Assembly (NCBI RefSeq): GCF_011605345.1
Contig: NZ_JAAOXM010000001.1
Coordinates: 744,001 to 808,000 of the forward strand
Reading direction: 5' to 3'
Length of the DNA: 64,000 nt
Source of the DNA: Burkholderia sp. D-99
GTDB taxonomy: Bacteria > Pseudomonadota > Gammaproteobacteria > Burkholderiales > Burkholderiaceae
In this document: positions 1 to 8,628 of the stretch, piece after piece
Numbering within the stretch: the stretch's first letter is position 1
Layout of the letters: each line of letters opens with the position of its first letter
The notes under the pieces: model-generated
What the model was told of the DNA's origin: nothing
Database searches by the model: none
Seen by the model: the letters and a program-made list of their open reading frames with translations, nothing else
Program-made: the position numbers and the translations under genes

Positions 1-371
1 TCGTCGACGCGCTCAACGCGCGGCACCATGCACACAAGCGACTGACCGACGCGGCCGTCGCGGCACTGCGCGCGTATTCGTGGCCCGGCAACGTCCGCGA
101 GCTGCGCAACACGATCGAGCGCGCGTACATCCTGTCGGACGAGGATATCGACGTCACGCTGCCGAAGCCGGCGCTGCCGCCCGAGCATCTGTCGGAGAAC
201 ACGATGGCGCTGCCGCTCGGCGCGACGTTGCACCATGCGCAGCAGCGCTTCATCGCGGCGACGCTGCGCCACTTTGACGGCAACAAGCCGCGCGCCGCGA
301 AAGCGCTCGGGATCAGCCTGAAAACGCTCTACAACCGGCTCGCGCTGATGCGCGACAACGGCTGCGCGTGA
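1..371 (+). CDS. Sigma-54-dependent transcriptional activator, C-terminal end (partial)
   Basis: The reading frame is open from the window edge (codons in phase with base 3) to TGA at 369-371, giving about 122 residues. It holds the end of the AAA+ domain of an NtrC-type activator, seen in the YSWPGNVRELRN motif that follows the sensor region. A linker and a Fis-type helix-turn-helix follow (AAKALGISLKTLYNRL). Such proteins bind upstream enhancers and hydrolyse ATP to open sigma-54 promoters. The N-terminal signal domain lies outside the window, so the signal and targets cannot be told. It converges on the chemoreceptor gene with 30 bp between stops. Confidence 0.9.
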   Translation, partial: VDALNARHHAHKRLTDAAVAALRAYSWPGNVRELRNTIERAYILSDEDIDVTLPKPALPPEHLSENTMALPLGATLHHAQQRFIAATLRHFDGNKPRAAKALGISLKTLYNRLALMRDNGCA

Positions 372-401
372 GCGGCGCGGCCGTGTCTGCGGCGCACCGC
401 A

Positions 402-2201
402 TTACGCGACCTTGAACCGCCCGACCGTGGTCGCCAGCGCGTTCGCCTGCGACTGCAGCGCGGTCGCGGCGGCGGTCGACTGTTCGACGAGCGCCGCGTT
501 CTGCTGCACCATTTCGTCGAGCTGCGTGACCGCGCGATTCACTTCCTGGATACCGCGCGTCTGCTCGTTCGCCGCGTGCGTGATCTCGGAGATGATCGTC
601 GTCACGTTCGACACGTTGGAGACGATTTCGCGCATCGTATCGCCGGCCTGACGCACTTGCCCGGACCCGGCCGACACGCTCGCGACCGTCGATTCGACCA
701 GCACCTTCACTTCGCGCGCGGCCTGCGCGCTGCGTTGCGCGAGGCTGCGCACTTCCTGTGCGACGACCGCGAAGCCGCGCCCCTGCTCGCCGGCACGCGC
801 CGCTTCGACGGCCGCGTTCAGCGCGAGGATGTTGGTCTGGAACGCGATCCCGTCGATCACGCCGATGATGTCGCCGATCCGGCCCGATGCTTCCTCGATC
901 TTCTCCATCGTCGCGACCACGTCCGACACGACCACGCCACCGTGCGATGCGATCCGCGACGCGGCCGCCGCGCGTTCGTCGGCCTGGCCGGCGGCCGACG
1001 CCGACTGGCCGACGGTCGCGGTGATCTCTTCCATCGACGCGGCCGTTTCCTCGAGGCTCGCCGCCGCCGATTCGGTGCGCGACGACAGGTCCTGGTTGCC
1101 CGCCGCGATCTCGTTCGCGGCCGTGCGCACCGATTCGCTCGCATCGCGGATCTCGCGCATCACGTCGTTCAGCTTGTCGACGAAGCTGTTGAACGAGCGT
1201 GCGATGTCGGCCACTTCGTCACGGCCGTCGGCCGGCAGCCGCTGCGTCAGGTCGCCGGCGCCCGAGCCGATCGCGGCCATGGCCTGGCGCACTTGCGACA
1301 GGCGGCGGAACGAGGTCGCGGTGATCGCGCCGATGATCAGCGACGCGACGCCGACGATCACGAGCAGCGTGATCAGCGAAGCGGTCAGCAGCGAGCGCAT
1401 CCCGGCCGTCGCCTCGTTCTTGTCGAGCAGCACCAGTGCGTACCAGTCGGTGCCCGGCACGGGGCGCGCGCGCACCAGCTTCGCGTCGCCCCCCACGCTC
1501 ACCTCGACGGGCGCGGTCGCGGCCGCGATCGTCGCGCCGTTCGTTGCGCCGAGTTCGGGCGACACGTCGGCGACCTGCTTCAGCGTGAGCTTCGGGTCCG
1601 GGTGCGCGACTACATGGCCGTTGCTGTCGATCAACATCCCGAAGCTGGCGGGCGTCGGGTGGATCGACTTCACGTTCGCGATCACGGTGTCCATCGCGAC
1701 GTCCGCGGCGACGACCCCCTTCAGCGCGCCGTCGCGCAGGATCGGCACCGCGAACGTGACGACGAGGTTGCCCGTGCCGGCATCGACGTAAGGCGGCGTG
1801 ACGACCGGCTTGCCGGCCTGCGCGGCCTGCTTGTACCACGGGCGGCCGGTCGGATCGTAGTCGGGCGGAATGCCGGTCGGGTCGGAGAAGTGGAACGCCT
1901 TGTCGGCGTAGCCCGCGTAGACGTTCGTGAAACCGCCGGCCGTGGCCATCTGCTTGAACACCGGCAGCGGATCGGGCGTCAGCGCGGCATCCTGCAGCGA
2001 CGCGATCATCCGGCTCCGGGTGGCGACCCAGTCGGCGATCCCGACCACGTGTCCGCTTGCGACGGAGGTCAGGTTGCGGTCGATCGCGTCGTCGTTGTAC
2101 GAGCGCGCGATGAAGTAATTGATGAGCGTGGTGGCGACGAGCGCGAATACGACGATGGCGACGCACGCGGCGAGGATGCGGGCGCGGATGGACGAGAACA
2201 T
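402..2201 (-). CDS. Methyl-accepting chemotaxis protein with periplasmic Cache domain
   Basis: A 599-residue transmembrane chemoreceptor. Residues about 8-28 form the first membrane segment. A periplasmic dCache-type sensor follows to about residue 270 (GRPWYKQA and [11 protein letters not shown] motifs, typical of Cache_1). A second membrane segment ([21 protein letters not shown]) comes next, then a HAMP linker. The long cytoplasmic signalling coiled coil carries the conserved hairpin tip ([35 protein letters not shown]). It would signal to CheA/CheW. It ends in GRFKVA, so there is no C-terminal CheR-binding pentapeptide. Cache chemoreceptors commonly bind amino or organic acids; the ligand is unknown. 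A sigma-28-like promoter lies upstream. Confidence 0.95.
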   Translation of the reverse strand: MFSSIRARILAACVAIVVFALVATTLINYFIARSYNDDAIDRNLTSVASGHVVGIADWVATRSRMIASLQDAALTPDPLPVFKQMATAGGFTNVYAGYADKAFHFSDPTGIPPDYDPTGRPWYKQAAQAGKPVVTPPYVDAGTGNLVVTFAVPILRDGALKGVVAADVAMDTVIANVKSIHPTPASFGMLIDSNGHVVAHPDPKLTLKQVADVSPELGATNGATIAAATAPVEVSVGGDAKLVRARPVPGTDWYALVLLDKNEATAGMRSLLTASLITLLVIVGVASLIIGAITATSFRRLSQVRQAMAAIGSGAGDLTQRLPADGRDEVADIARSFNSFVDKLNDVMREIRDASESVRTAANEIAAGNQDLSSRTESAAASLEETAASMEEITATVGQSASAAGQADERAAAASRIASHGGVVVSDVVATMEKIEEASGRIGDIIGVIDGIAFQTNILALNAAVEAARAGEQGRGFAVVAQEVRSLAQRSAQAAREVKVLVESTVASVSAGSGQVRQAGDTMREIVSNVSNVTTIISEITHAANEQTRGIQEVNRAVTQLDEMVQQNAALVEQSTAAATALQSQANALATTVGRFKVA

Positions 2202-2554
2202 GGCAACGACTCGGTAAGGGAGCGCGAACGCCCGGTGGACGAATTCACCGGGTAAACGGCAATCGCGCCAGTTACTTGAGGCCGCTGTGACAATTCAGTG
2301 AAACGTATGACGAAACGCAACGCCGGTTGTCAGTGGATTGTCAGGATGGCCGCGCCGTCCGGCGACACGCGCGCACGTCGCCCGGAGGCGACAACGGCGC
2401 GAAGCCGGTACCCGGGATCTGCGGCACGGGGATCAAAAAGGGAGAGAAACAAGCCGGTTCGCTGTCGACGCATGCATGGATGTCGATCAGGATCCGGCCG
2501 TGGCCCGGCGACGGATCGCGTCGCGTCCGAGGCGTCAGCCGCGGCGCGCGCCCG
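2202..2554. other. Gene-free stretch upstream of the chemoreceptor
   Basis: It holds the candidate FliA promoter at 2253-2279 and the tail end of the neighbouring 84-residue gene's transcript. I see no convincing coding frame on either strand. Confidence 0.6.
2253..2279 (-). promoter_or_regulatory. Candidate sigma-28 (FliA) promoter of the chemoreceptor gene
   Basis: On the minus strand TCAAGTAA (2279-2272) and GCCGTTTA (2260-2253) are separated by exactly 11 bases. The FliA consensus is TAAAGTTT-N11-GCCGATAA; I count 5/8 and 6/8 matches with the ideal spacer. The site would start transcription about 45 bases before the ATG at 2201, which suits a flagellar-regulon chemoreceptor. Confidence 0.45.
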
Positions 2555-2809
2555 TCACAGGCGATGGCTCGGACGCGGATCGGCTTCCGCGGGCGACACG
2601 TCGGCCCGCGTGTCGTGGTCGAGATCGTCCTGCTGGCGCATCCGTTCGCGCAGGTGCCGGATCGCGAACACGTGGATGTAGTCGTGCACCCGCGCGTCGG
2701 ACGACAAAGCGCGCACCTCGTCGTCGAGCATCGCACGCAACTGATCCGAACCGATCGCGCGCTGTTTGGCGGCTTCCTTGAGTGAATCGAGCAAATTGTC
2801 CTTGGACAT
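2555..2809 (-). CDS. Hypothetical 84-residue charged protein
   Basis: The start at 2809 (MSKDNLLDSL) is chosen because AGGAG lies 8 bases upstream; the frame is open much further upstream but without a ribosome site. The protein is soluble, helical and charged (KEAAKQRAIGSDQLRAMLDDEVRAL) with an acidic, arginine-rich tail. No signal peptide or membrane segment is seen. I do not recognise a named family; short proteins of this style are common in Burkholderia. It is transcribed toward the chemoreceptor gene. A partial FNR-like palindrome lies about 95 bases upstream (2904-2917), which hints at, but does not prove, oxygen-dependent expression. Confidence 0.6.
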   Translation of the reverse strand: MSKDNLLDSLKEAAKQRAIGSDQLRAMLDDEVRALSSDARVHDYIHVFAIRHLRERMRQQDDLDHDTRADVSPAEADPRPSHRL

Positions 2810-2903
2810 CGACGGACTCCTGACGGTCGAGGAACGAAAAGAAGAAGGTACCGGAAGCTTAAAGACGGAACGGTCGCGCGGCGTGCGATGCGCCGGCGCG
2901 TGT

Positions 2904-2917
2904 TTGCGCGCGATCAA
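2904..2917 (-). promoter_or_regulatory. Weak FNR-box-like half palindrome
   Basis: TTGCGCGCGATCAA matches TTGAT-N4-ATCAA at 8 of 10 defined bases. It is about 95 bases upstream of the 84-residue gene. It is listed because better matches occur near other stress genes in this window. Confidence 0.2.
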
Positions 2918-3265
2918 CGGCACGTTGCGTGCCGCCGTGCCGATCCGTCCCCGAACCGGCCGCGCATGATCCGCGGCGCAAACTGCCCGCGAACGAGACT
3001 GGAAGCCCTGCCACGCCACCCCGGGGCGCGGCACCGGCTGGCGGGCGAACGATGGAACGCTGCTCGACGCCGATGCAGTGGCGAACTTAGACCGGCCGAA
3101 AACATGCGTCAAGCGACGTCCGCCACGTGCTGCCCATTCGTCGGAACGAACGGGCCGGATCGTCGCCGGGACGGCCGATCGGTCGCCCTGCGTGTCAGCG
3201 GATTCCGATACGTGCCGCGCAATACCTGACAGCGACTTCAGCGCGCGCTGCTTGGCAGCGCACTG

Positions 3266-3281
3266 GCGCAACACGATACTG
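3266..3281 (+). promoter_or_regulatory. Shared promoter-like string GCGCAACACGATACTG
   Basis: This 16-base string occurs again at 33264-33279, in each case just before a plus-strand gene. GATACT could be a -10 element; TTGGCA at 3252-3257 would be a -35 element with a 16-base spacer in this copy. The match of the two copies is seen directly; the promoter function is inferred. Confidence 0.3.
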
Positions 3282-3364
3282 GTGACATGGACGAAAGGTT
3301 CATACGGGTCATCGCTCAGCCGGCCGTCGAGCCGGCATGCGGGGCCTGGCGCAGGAGACCAACC

Positions 3365-3799
3365 ATGGGACATCGCAACTTACCGGGCCGGGACGGCCAA
3401 CGGCGCGCGGCGGGCAACGCACGCGCCCTGCCCGCCCAGGCCGCGTCGGGCGGCAACCGTCCGTCCGACGATATCGACACCTTGCTTGCGCTCGCTCGCG
3501 AAGCCGGGTTGCTCGTCACGCTCGACGGGCAGATCGGCCGCGAAAAGTACCAGAGCGTCGCGGGCTCGGTTCTCGCGCTGCAACGGTTCGCCGCGGCACT
3601 GTGCGCGCGGGCCGCGCCCGACGCGCCGGCCGTTGCCGAGCCGCGCCGCAAGGCGCGCCCCGGCTGGCCGCATGCCAACCGCCTGCGCAACCGCACGTGC
3701 AGCGTGTGCGCGCCGCTGCATGTCGCGCGCCAGCGCCCGCGGGTGCGGCGCGGCGCGGGCCGGCGACACGACTTGCGGTCGATGCTTCGTATCGGCTGA
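3365..3799 (+). CDS. Hypothetical 144-residue protein
   Basis: The start at 3365 (MGHRNLPG) is chosen for the AGGAG at 3353-3357; an earlier in-frame ATG at 3287 has no ribosome site. The middle, about residues 36-80, is protein-like: DDIDTLLALAREAGLLVTLD, then an IGREKYQSVAG stretch predicted helical. The C-terminal third is arginine-rich with two cysteines (RNRTCSVCAP), a possible metal site. No signal peptide or membrane segment is seen. I do not recognise the family. The upstream shared 16-base motif links its control to the receiver/FNR gene pair at 33.3 kb, but only by inference. Confidence 0.55.
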   Translation: MGHRNLPGRDGQRRAAGNARALPAQAASGGNRPSDDIDTLLALAREAGLLVTLDGQIGREKYQSVAGSVLALQRFAAALCARAAPDAPAVAEPRRKARPGWPHANRLRNRTCSVCAPLHVARQRPRVRRGAGRRHDLRSMLRIG

Positions 3800-4339
3800 G
3801 CGGGCCGGCAGCCGGCACGGCACGGGGCCGTGCAACGGCTGCACATCGCGTAACGTCGGCAGCGCCTGCCACGCGCCGTGCCTGTACGACAACGGCGCGC
3901 CTGCCGCGACCATCACCGATCCGCATCGACGCAACCGTGCACCATCACGCATTGCGACGCGCCGTTCCACACGGCCGCCATGACAACGATTCCTGCGGGG
4001 AATGCCATCCAGACGGGGCCAACTACAACACGAACGCGGAAAGCGGACGGGGTGACTTGCACCCCGCCCGTCCTCCAAGGCAGCCGTCGGCTGCCTACCC
4101 TCGTGCCAGAGAGTTCTCGGTCGGATGACGCGCCGTGCATCGCACGTCGCGGCTCCGGAAAATGATGTGACGCCGGTGAACGTACCGTCGCTCGCTGCCT
4201 TCGACGCTCGCGCGGTTGCGCGGTACATGCACGACAGACCGGCTGCGTGGCCGGATGTTCCGTCAATGTCTCACGCGATATGCGCGCCGTTTCTGATGCA
4301 GATCAACCCAGGCAGGCTTCGATCTCGACAGCGCGCGAT
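3800..4339. other. Gene-free stretch with a small hairpin
   Basis: 540 bp between convergent genes. I see no convincing coding frame. GGCAGCC-GTC-GGCTGCC at 4079-4095 is a 7-bp stem with a 3-base loop and no T tract, so at most a weak transcription end. Confidence 0.5.
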
Positions 4340-5275
4340 TTACTCGGTACCGCGCACGAGCAGCACGGGCACCTGCGCGAGATGCGCAACGCGGCGCGCG
4401 ACGCTGCCGATCAGCCAGGCCGCAATGCCGCGCCGGCCGTGCGTGCCGACCACCAGCAGTTCGGCACGCCAGTGCACGGCATCGCGCATCAGCGCGTGGG
4501 CCACGTCGTCGCTGGTCGGGCGGGTTTCGACGACACTGCGCTTGGTCGGGTTCCCGGTCGCATGGAACAGCGGGCCGATCTTCGCGAGTGCATCCTCGCC
4601 TTCCGCGCGATAGGCATCCTCGAGCGCGCGCACCGGCACGATATCCGTCAGACGAACCGCGCGATCGATCACGTATGCCGCGTACAGCAGCGTCGTCGGC
4701 GTTGCGAAGCCGAGCCCGACGCGCACCGCGTGCAGCGACGGCTCGCTGCCGTCGACCGCGAACATCAGCCGCTGCAGGCCGCCGTCCGACGGCAGCGCAT
4801 AGGCGGCCGGCACGATCAGCAGCGCGCAGCGCGCGCGCGTCGTCAGCGTGTCCGACATCGCGCCTTCGACGAGGCGCAGCAGCCCGTGATGCGGATTCGC
4901 GCCGACCACCAGCACGTCCGCGCGCCATGCCGACGTATCGCTCACCAGCGCATCGGCCACCGAGCCGCCCGTCACCGACGTATCGACGATGGCCTGCTCG
5001 ACCTCGATGCCGCTATCGGCGAACAGCGCCGCGATCCGCTCATTGACGGCTTGCGCTTCGCGCATCATGTCCTCGCGCGCGGACGTCAGCAGCGCGTCGA
5101 TGCGCGGGATGTCGGGCAAGACTAGGCGCGGGTTGTCGATGGCGCAGACGATGCGCAATCGCATGCCGGGACGCAGCAGCGTGCGTGCATAGCGTGCGGC
5201 GGACAGCGATTCGGGCGTCGGATCGACGGCCAGCGCGATCCGCGCAAGTGTCGGGATGGGCTGGGCAGGCTGCAT
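4340..5275 (-). CDS. Tandem-domain universal stress protein (UspA family)
   Basis: 311 residues from the start at 5275 (MQPAQPIPTL), chosen for the GGAG 9 bases upstream. Two Usp domains occur in tandem: residues about 9-150 (IALAVDPTPESLSAARYA ... DVLVVGANPHHGLLRL) and about 160-311 (LMFAVDGSEPSLHAVR ... LLVVGTHGRRG...GSVAR). The second keeps the full G-x2-G-x9-G-S nucleotide loop; the first is degenerate, so probably only one half binds ATP. Such proteins help cells survive starvation, hypoxia and oxidative stress. An FNR-type palindrome lies about 170 bases upstream, suggesting induction when oxygen is low. Confidence 0.93.
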   Translation of the reverse strand: MQPAQPIPTLARIALAVDPTPESLSAARYARTLLRPGMRLRIVCAIDNPRLVLPDIPRIDALLTSAREDMMREAQAVNERIAALFADSGIEVEQAIVDTSVTGGSVADALVSDTSAWRADVLVVGANPHHGLLRLVEGAMSDTLTTRARCALLIVPAAYALPSDGGLQRLMFAVDGSEPSLHAVRVGLGFATPTTLLYAAYVIDRAVRLTDIVPVRALEDAYRAEGEDALAKIGPLFHATGNPTKRSVVETRPTSDDVAHALMRDAVHWRAELLVVGTHGRRGIAAWLIGSVARRVAHLAQVPVLLVRGTE

Positions 5276-5442
5276 GGCGAAGGTCTCCGTGCGTGCGGGT
5301 CGTCGTGGAACGACGACGGGGGCTTCGCGCGGAAGCGGCGCGCGGCGGTCGGACAGCCGCTGCGGCCGCGAGGATCGGCGGGGTGCCACGCGAAGCGCGG
5401 ACAATCGATGCGTTCAGCATAGGACGTCCGGCCCGCGCGCGC

Positions 5443-5456
5443 ATGATCGCGATCAA
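5443..5456 (-). promoter_or_regulatory. FNR/Anr-box-like palindrome upstream of the tandem Usp gene
   Basis: Minus-strand TTGATCGCGATCAT matches TTGAT-N4-ATCAA at 9 of 10 defined bases. It sits between the Usp gene (start 5275) and the end of the permease gene. An FNR-type regulator is encoded at 33706-34485. Confidence 0.45.
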
Positions 5457-5484
5457 GGGTCGCGCGGGCCCCTGCCCGTGCCGC

Positions 5485-6867
5485 TTACGATTTCGTCGGC
5501 ACCGATGCCGCCGGACGGTTCGCGTAGAACAGCGCATACGCGATGCCGAGCAGCACGATCCATACCGGCCCGATCACGAGCGCGACGCGCGTGTCGGGCG
5601 TGAACGCCATCAGCACGACGACCAGCACCAGAAAACCGAGTGCGACGAACGAACCGAGCGGATAGAACGGCACGCGGATCGGCAGGCGCGCGATCTTGTC
5701 GGCCGACAGCGTGCGGCGAAAGCGCATCTGTGCAATCAGGATCACGCACCACGTCCAGATCGCGCCGAACGTCGACACCGACGTGAGCCACGTGAACACG
5801 TGCTGCGGCGCGAGATAGTTGAGCAGCACGCCGATCAGCAGCAGCGCGACCGACAGGATCACGCCGTACACCGGCACGCCGTTGCGGTTGACCTTGCCGA
5901 GCTTGCTCGGCGCCTGGCCCTGCTGCGCGAGGTTGTAGAGCATCCGCGCGGTGCTGAACAGGCCGCTGTTGCACGACGACAGCGCCGCGGTGAGCACGAC
6001 GAAGTTGATGATGCCGGCGGCAGCCGGGATGCCGAGCCGCGAGAACGTCATGACGAACGGGCTGCCCTGCGTGCCGATCTGGTCCCACGGGTAGAGCGAC
6101 ATGATCACGAACAGCGCGCCGATGTAGAAAATCAGCACGCGCCAGAACACCGAGTTCACGGCCTTCGTCAGCGACTTCTCCGGGTTGCGCGCCTCGCCGG
6201 CCGTGAGGCCGAGCATCTCGACGCCGAGATACGCGAACATCACGATCGGCAGCGCGGCGATCACGCCGTTGATGCCGTTCGGCATGAAACCGCCGTGCGC
6301 CCACAGGTTCGAGAGGCCGATCGCGACACCGCCGTTGCCGATGCCGAACGCGATCATCAGCCCGCCGCCGATGATCATCAGCACGATCGTGACGATCTTG
6401 ATCAACGCGAACCAGAACTCGAATTCACCGTACAGCTTGACCGCGATGAAGTTCACCGAGCCCATTGCCATGAGCGCGGCGAGCGCCCAGATCCAGTTCG
6501 GCACGCCGGGGAACCACATGTGCATGTAGACGCCGACCGCCGTGATTTCAGCCATGCAGGTGACGATCCACACGAACCAGTAAGTCCAGCCGGTCAGGTA
6601 GCCTGCCAGGGGCCCGAGGTAGTCGCGTGCGTAGCGGCTGAACGCGCCGGCGACCGGATTGGCGATCGCCATTTCGCCCAGTGCGCGCATGATCAGGAAA
6701 ATGGCGATGCCGCCCAGCAGGTAGGTCAGCAGGATGGCCGGGCCGGCGACGCGGATCGCGGTGGCCGAGCCGAGGAACAGGCCGACGCCGATCGTCGCAC
6801 CGAGCGCCATCAGGTTGATGTGCCGCTCTTCCAGCCCGCGGTGCAACTGGTCTTCTGGTTGTTTCAA
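5485..6867 (-). CDS. Amino-acid permease of the APC superfamily (ProY/AAT-like)
   Basis: 460 residues with about 12 hydrophobic segments. The N-terminal signature LMALGATIGVGLFLGSATAI and the following IMRALGEMAIANPVAGAFS are those of the amino-acid transporter (AAT) branch of APC permeases. The sequence closely follows the pattern of enterobacterial ProY (LGPLAGYLTGWTYWF, GIGNGG, LTAGEARNPEKSL, IMSLYPWDQIGTQGSPFVMTF). It should import proline, histidine or a similar amino acid with protons across the inner membrane. The start MKQPEDQLHRGLEERHI aligns with the family start. It stands alone, with a 441-bp untranslated region upstream. Confidence 0.88.
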   Translation of the reverse strand: MKQPEDQLHRGLEERHINLMALGATIGVGLFLGSATAIRVAGPAILLTYLLGGIAIFLIMRALGEMAIANPVAGAFSRYARDYLGPLAGYLTGWTYWFVWIVTCMAEITAVGVYMHMWFPGVPNWIWALAALMAMGSVNFIAVKLYGEFEFWFALIKIVTIVLMIIGGGLMIAFGIGNGGVAIGLSNLWAHGGFMPNGINGVIAALPIVMFAYLGVEMLGLTAGEARNPEKSLTKAVNSVFWRVLIFYIGALFVIMSLYPWDQIGTQGSPFVMTFSRLGIPAAAGIINFVVLTAALSSCNSGLFSTARMLYNLAQQGQAPSKLGKVNRNGVPVYGVILSVALLLIGVLLNYLAPQHVFTWLTSVSTFGAIWTWCVILIAQMRFRRTLSADKIARLPIRVPFYPLGSFVALGFLVLVVVLMAFTPDTRVALVIGPVWIVLLGIAYALFYANRPAASVPTKS

Positions 6868-7308
6868 GTCCGTCTCCTGGCAGCCGCGAACGGGCCGCCG
6901 TCATTGTCGATATCAATGCGCGGCCGTTCATGCCGATCCCGGCATGCCGAAAACGAAATAATCTCCGCCGTCGTTTTCCGATTTGGAAACGACATGGATA
7001 CTGCGTCAATCCGATGGGAATCGCCGCGGATTAACCGTATTTTCCGGAACAATCCGGAATACGGATCGGGCCTTTCACGGAATACGCCCGTGTGGCCCGT
7101 GTGACGCGGCTGAGCGCGTGACGGACGACAACGGGATCAATCGCTTTCGGCGCGAACGAACGCGCGTCGAATGTGCGCGATCTTGCGCACGCAATATGCA
7201 GGCGGGATTATATGGAGGATCAGCGGTTTCACGCCAGTCGATTTTCGTGGAAATCGCGGTGGATGAAACTGGCGGCGGAATTCGAATGCGTGCGGATCTC
7301 GCACGGAT
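6868..7308. other. Gene-free region between permease start and the island's left edge
   Basis: 441 bp. No convincing coding frame is seen. It must contain the permease promoter. The part from about 7160 is AT-richer than the permease flank. The left boundary of the duplicated gene end is the stop codon at 7309. Confidence 0.5.
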
Positions 7309-7505
7309 TTATCTGGACAGCATCGCGCGCACCGTATATTCGCCTTCAATCGCACCATGTTCCGGCCGCACAAAATCCCGCGACGCATCGAGACCCGCCG
7401 GCAGCGGCTCGACCGGGAAGCCGTGCTTCTCCCATGCGTCGAGATCGCCCTTCAGGGCCCGGATGTTATGAATCATCTTCTTGCACTGCATCTTCGCGAC
7501 GATGC
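7309..7505 (-). repeat. Direct repeat, left copy (pairs with 15693-15889)
   Basis: The same-orientation copy lies at 15693-15889. Matching runs include GACCGGGAAGCCGTGCTTCT on the plus strand. Similarity stops at the stop codon on one side and just before the fragment's ATG on the other. Confidence 0.85.
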
Positions 7506-7512
7506 TGCTCAT
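7309..7512 (-). pseudogene. 3'-end fragment of a DedA-rhodanese gene
   Basis: The 67 codons from ATG 7512 to TAA 7309 match the last 67 residues of the intact fusion protein encoded at 15693-16739. KKMIHNIRALKG, DAWEKHGFPVEPLPA and EGEYTVRA are shared. The membrane domain and the catalytic cysteine loop of the rhodanese are missing, so it cannot be active as an enzyme. Its ATG overlaps the TGA of the upstream Ig-like gene (ATGA), so it could still be translated by coupling. It is most simply the displaced or duplicated end of the neighbouring gene. Confidence 0.8.
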
Positions 7513-8552
7513 GAGGAAGCAACCTTGCTGTCCGCTGGTGTTTCGAAATTCTGGTACACCTTGAGGTCGTACGTGTGCCTGATCAGCTTATCGACCCACA
7601 CCGACAAATAGCCGTCTTTGGTGGTCGTCGCCCGGAGGCCCGGCAATGGAACGGAACCGCTGCGAGTGGTCGGGTAAGGCCCGAGCGGTTGAGGGGTGAA
7701 ATTGGAACCGGCTGCCACCGCATAGACACTGATGTACGGCCATCCTGTTCCATGTGCATCGATTAACGAAACCCCGAGACAGGACGAAGGACCTGGTTCC
7801 AGATATATCCGTATCGGGTTCCCTTTCGAGCTATGAAAACGGAATTGACTTTCCTCCGGCGCGAGCGCCAGATCGAACGTCGCTTCCTTGCCATTTGCCG
7901 TGGCAACAATGGTGAAGAGGCCGGACTGCTCACCCACGACGACCTGCATCGCTGGCGTCAACCCGTTGACGTCCGTGATCACCGGCGACGGCGGCTGCAC
8001 CGTACACCCCGTTGTTCCGTTGACTTGGAAGCTGATTCGCGCATTCGAGACCGATTTCGAATTCACGTCGAGCGCCTTCACGACGAGCGGACTCGGAAAC
8101 GCCTTGCTATTCAGGAAGGCCGCTTGCTGATCGCCTTCGACCATGACGAGTTTATCGACATCGTGCGTATTGTCGGGCAACCGCGCCCCGACCTCGAGCG
8201 TAAAGACGGCTGGCGAGTTCTCGGCCTGAGCCTGGCGCGCCTCGATCTTGAAGCATCCATTTGCCGTCCCTGCCTTGACGAGCACCGACGCGAGGCCTGT
8301 CGTCGTCGTTATGACGGTCGTTGACGTCGACCAGGTTCCCGATTCCGTCGACCATACACCGGGAATACCTTGGTCTTGTGCGTTGTCGACGGCGAACACA
8401 ATCGGCTGATTGGCCACCGATGCCCCACTGCCCTCGGAATCGATGAGGACTGCGGTGAGCGGCAGTAATGCAACCTGGCTTGTCTCGACTCCCTGGCATG
8501 CTGAGTCGGACGTCGCAGAAATCGAATACGGAAGGCTATCCTTGTCGCGCAT
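7509..8552 (-). CDS. Ig-like repeat protein of unknown function (island)
   Basis: 347 residues from ATG 8552 (MRDKDSLPYSI), the first usable start after the upstream gene ends at 8629; GAGG lies 7 bases before it. The sequence reads as successive beta-sandwich domains of the bacterial Ig-like (invasin/Big) type. Units include LTAVLIDSEGSGASVANQPI...LASVLVKAGTANGCFKIEA, then VVKALDVNSKSVSNARISFQ...DVNGLTPAMQVVVGEQSGLF. No signal peptide, membrane segment or sortase/autotransporter anchor is seen. The gene is AT-richer than the flanks. Its style matches the Ig-like half of the next protein upstream, so the two may act together. Function unknown. Confidence 0.75.
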   Translation of the reverse strand: MRDKDSLPYSISATSDSACQGVETSQVALLPLTAVLIDSEGSGASVANQPIVFAVDNAQDQGIPGVWSTESGTWSTSTTVITTTTGLASVLVKAGTANGCFKIEARQAQAENSPAVFTLEVGARLPDNTHDVDKLVMVEGDQQAAFLNSKAFPSPLVVKALDVNSKSVSNARISFQVNGTTGCTVQPPSPVITDVNGLTPAMQVVVGEQSGLFTIVATANGKEATFDLALAPEESQFRFHSSKGNPIRIYLEPGPSSCLGVSLIDAHGTGWPYISVYAVAAGSNFTPQPLGPYPTTRSGSVPLPGLRATTTKDGYLSVWVDKLIRHTYDLKVYQNFETPADSKVASS

Positions 8553-8628
8553 GACATGCCTCGAATTGCAACAGGTCAGGCTGGCAGGGCACGCCGTGCC
8601 CTGTTCGCCGGTTTGATTCCGAGCATGC

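Larger units (their letters stand above)
2810..3364. other. Intergenic region between divergent small genes
   Basis: 555 bp lie between the starts at 2809 (minus) and 3365 (plus). No frame with convincing protein character is present. It contains a weak FNR-like site (2904-2917) and, at 3266-3281, a 16-base string identical to one upstream of the receiver-only gene at 33285. Confidence 0.5.

Noticed and set aside
576-2255. A 559-codon open frame opposite the chemoreceptor gene
   Set aside because: Its translation is dominated by Arg, Asp and His in the pattern of the reverse strand of a GC-rich gene, while the minus strand gives a full chemoreceptor.
5185-7104. A 639-codon plus-strand frame across the Usp and permease region
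   Set aside because: Low-complexity Arg/His/Asp text and antisense to a clear 460-residue permease.
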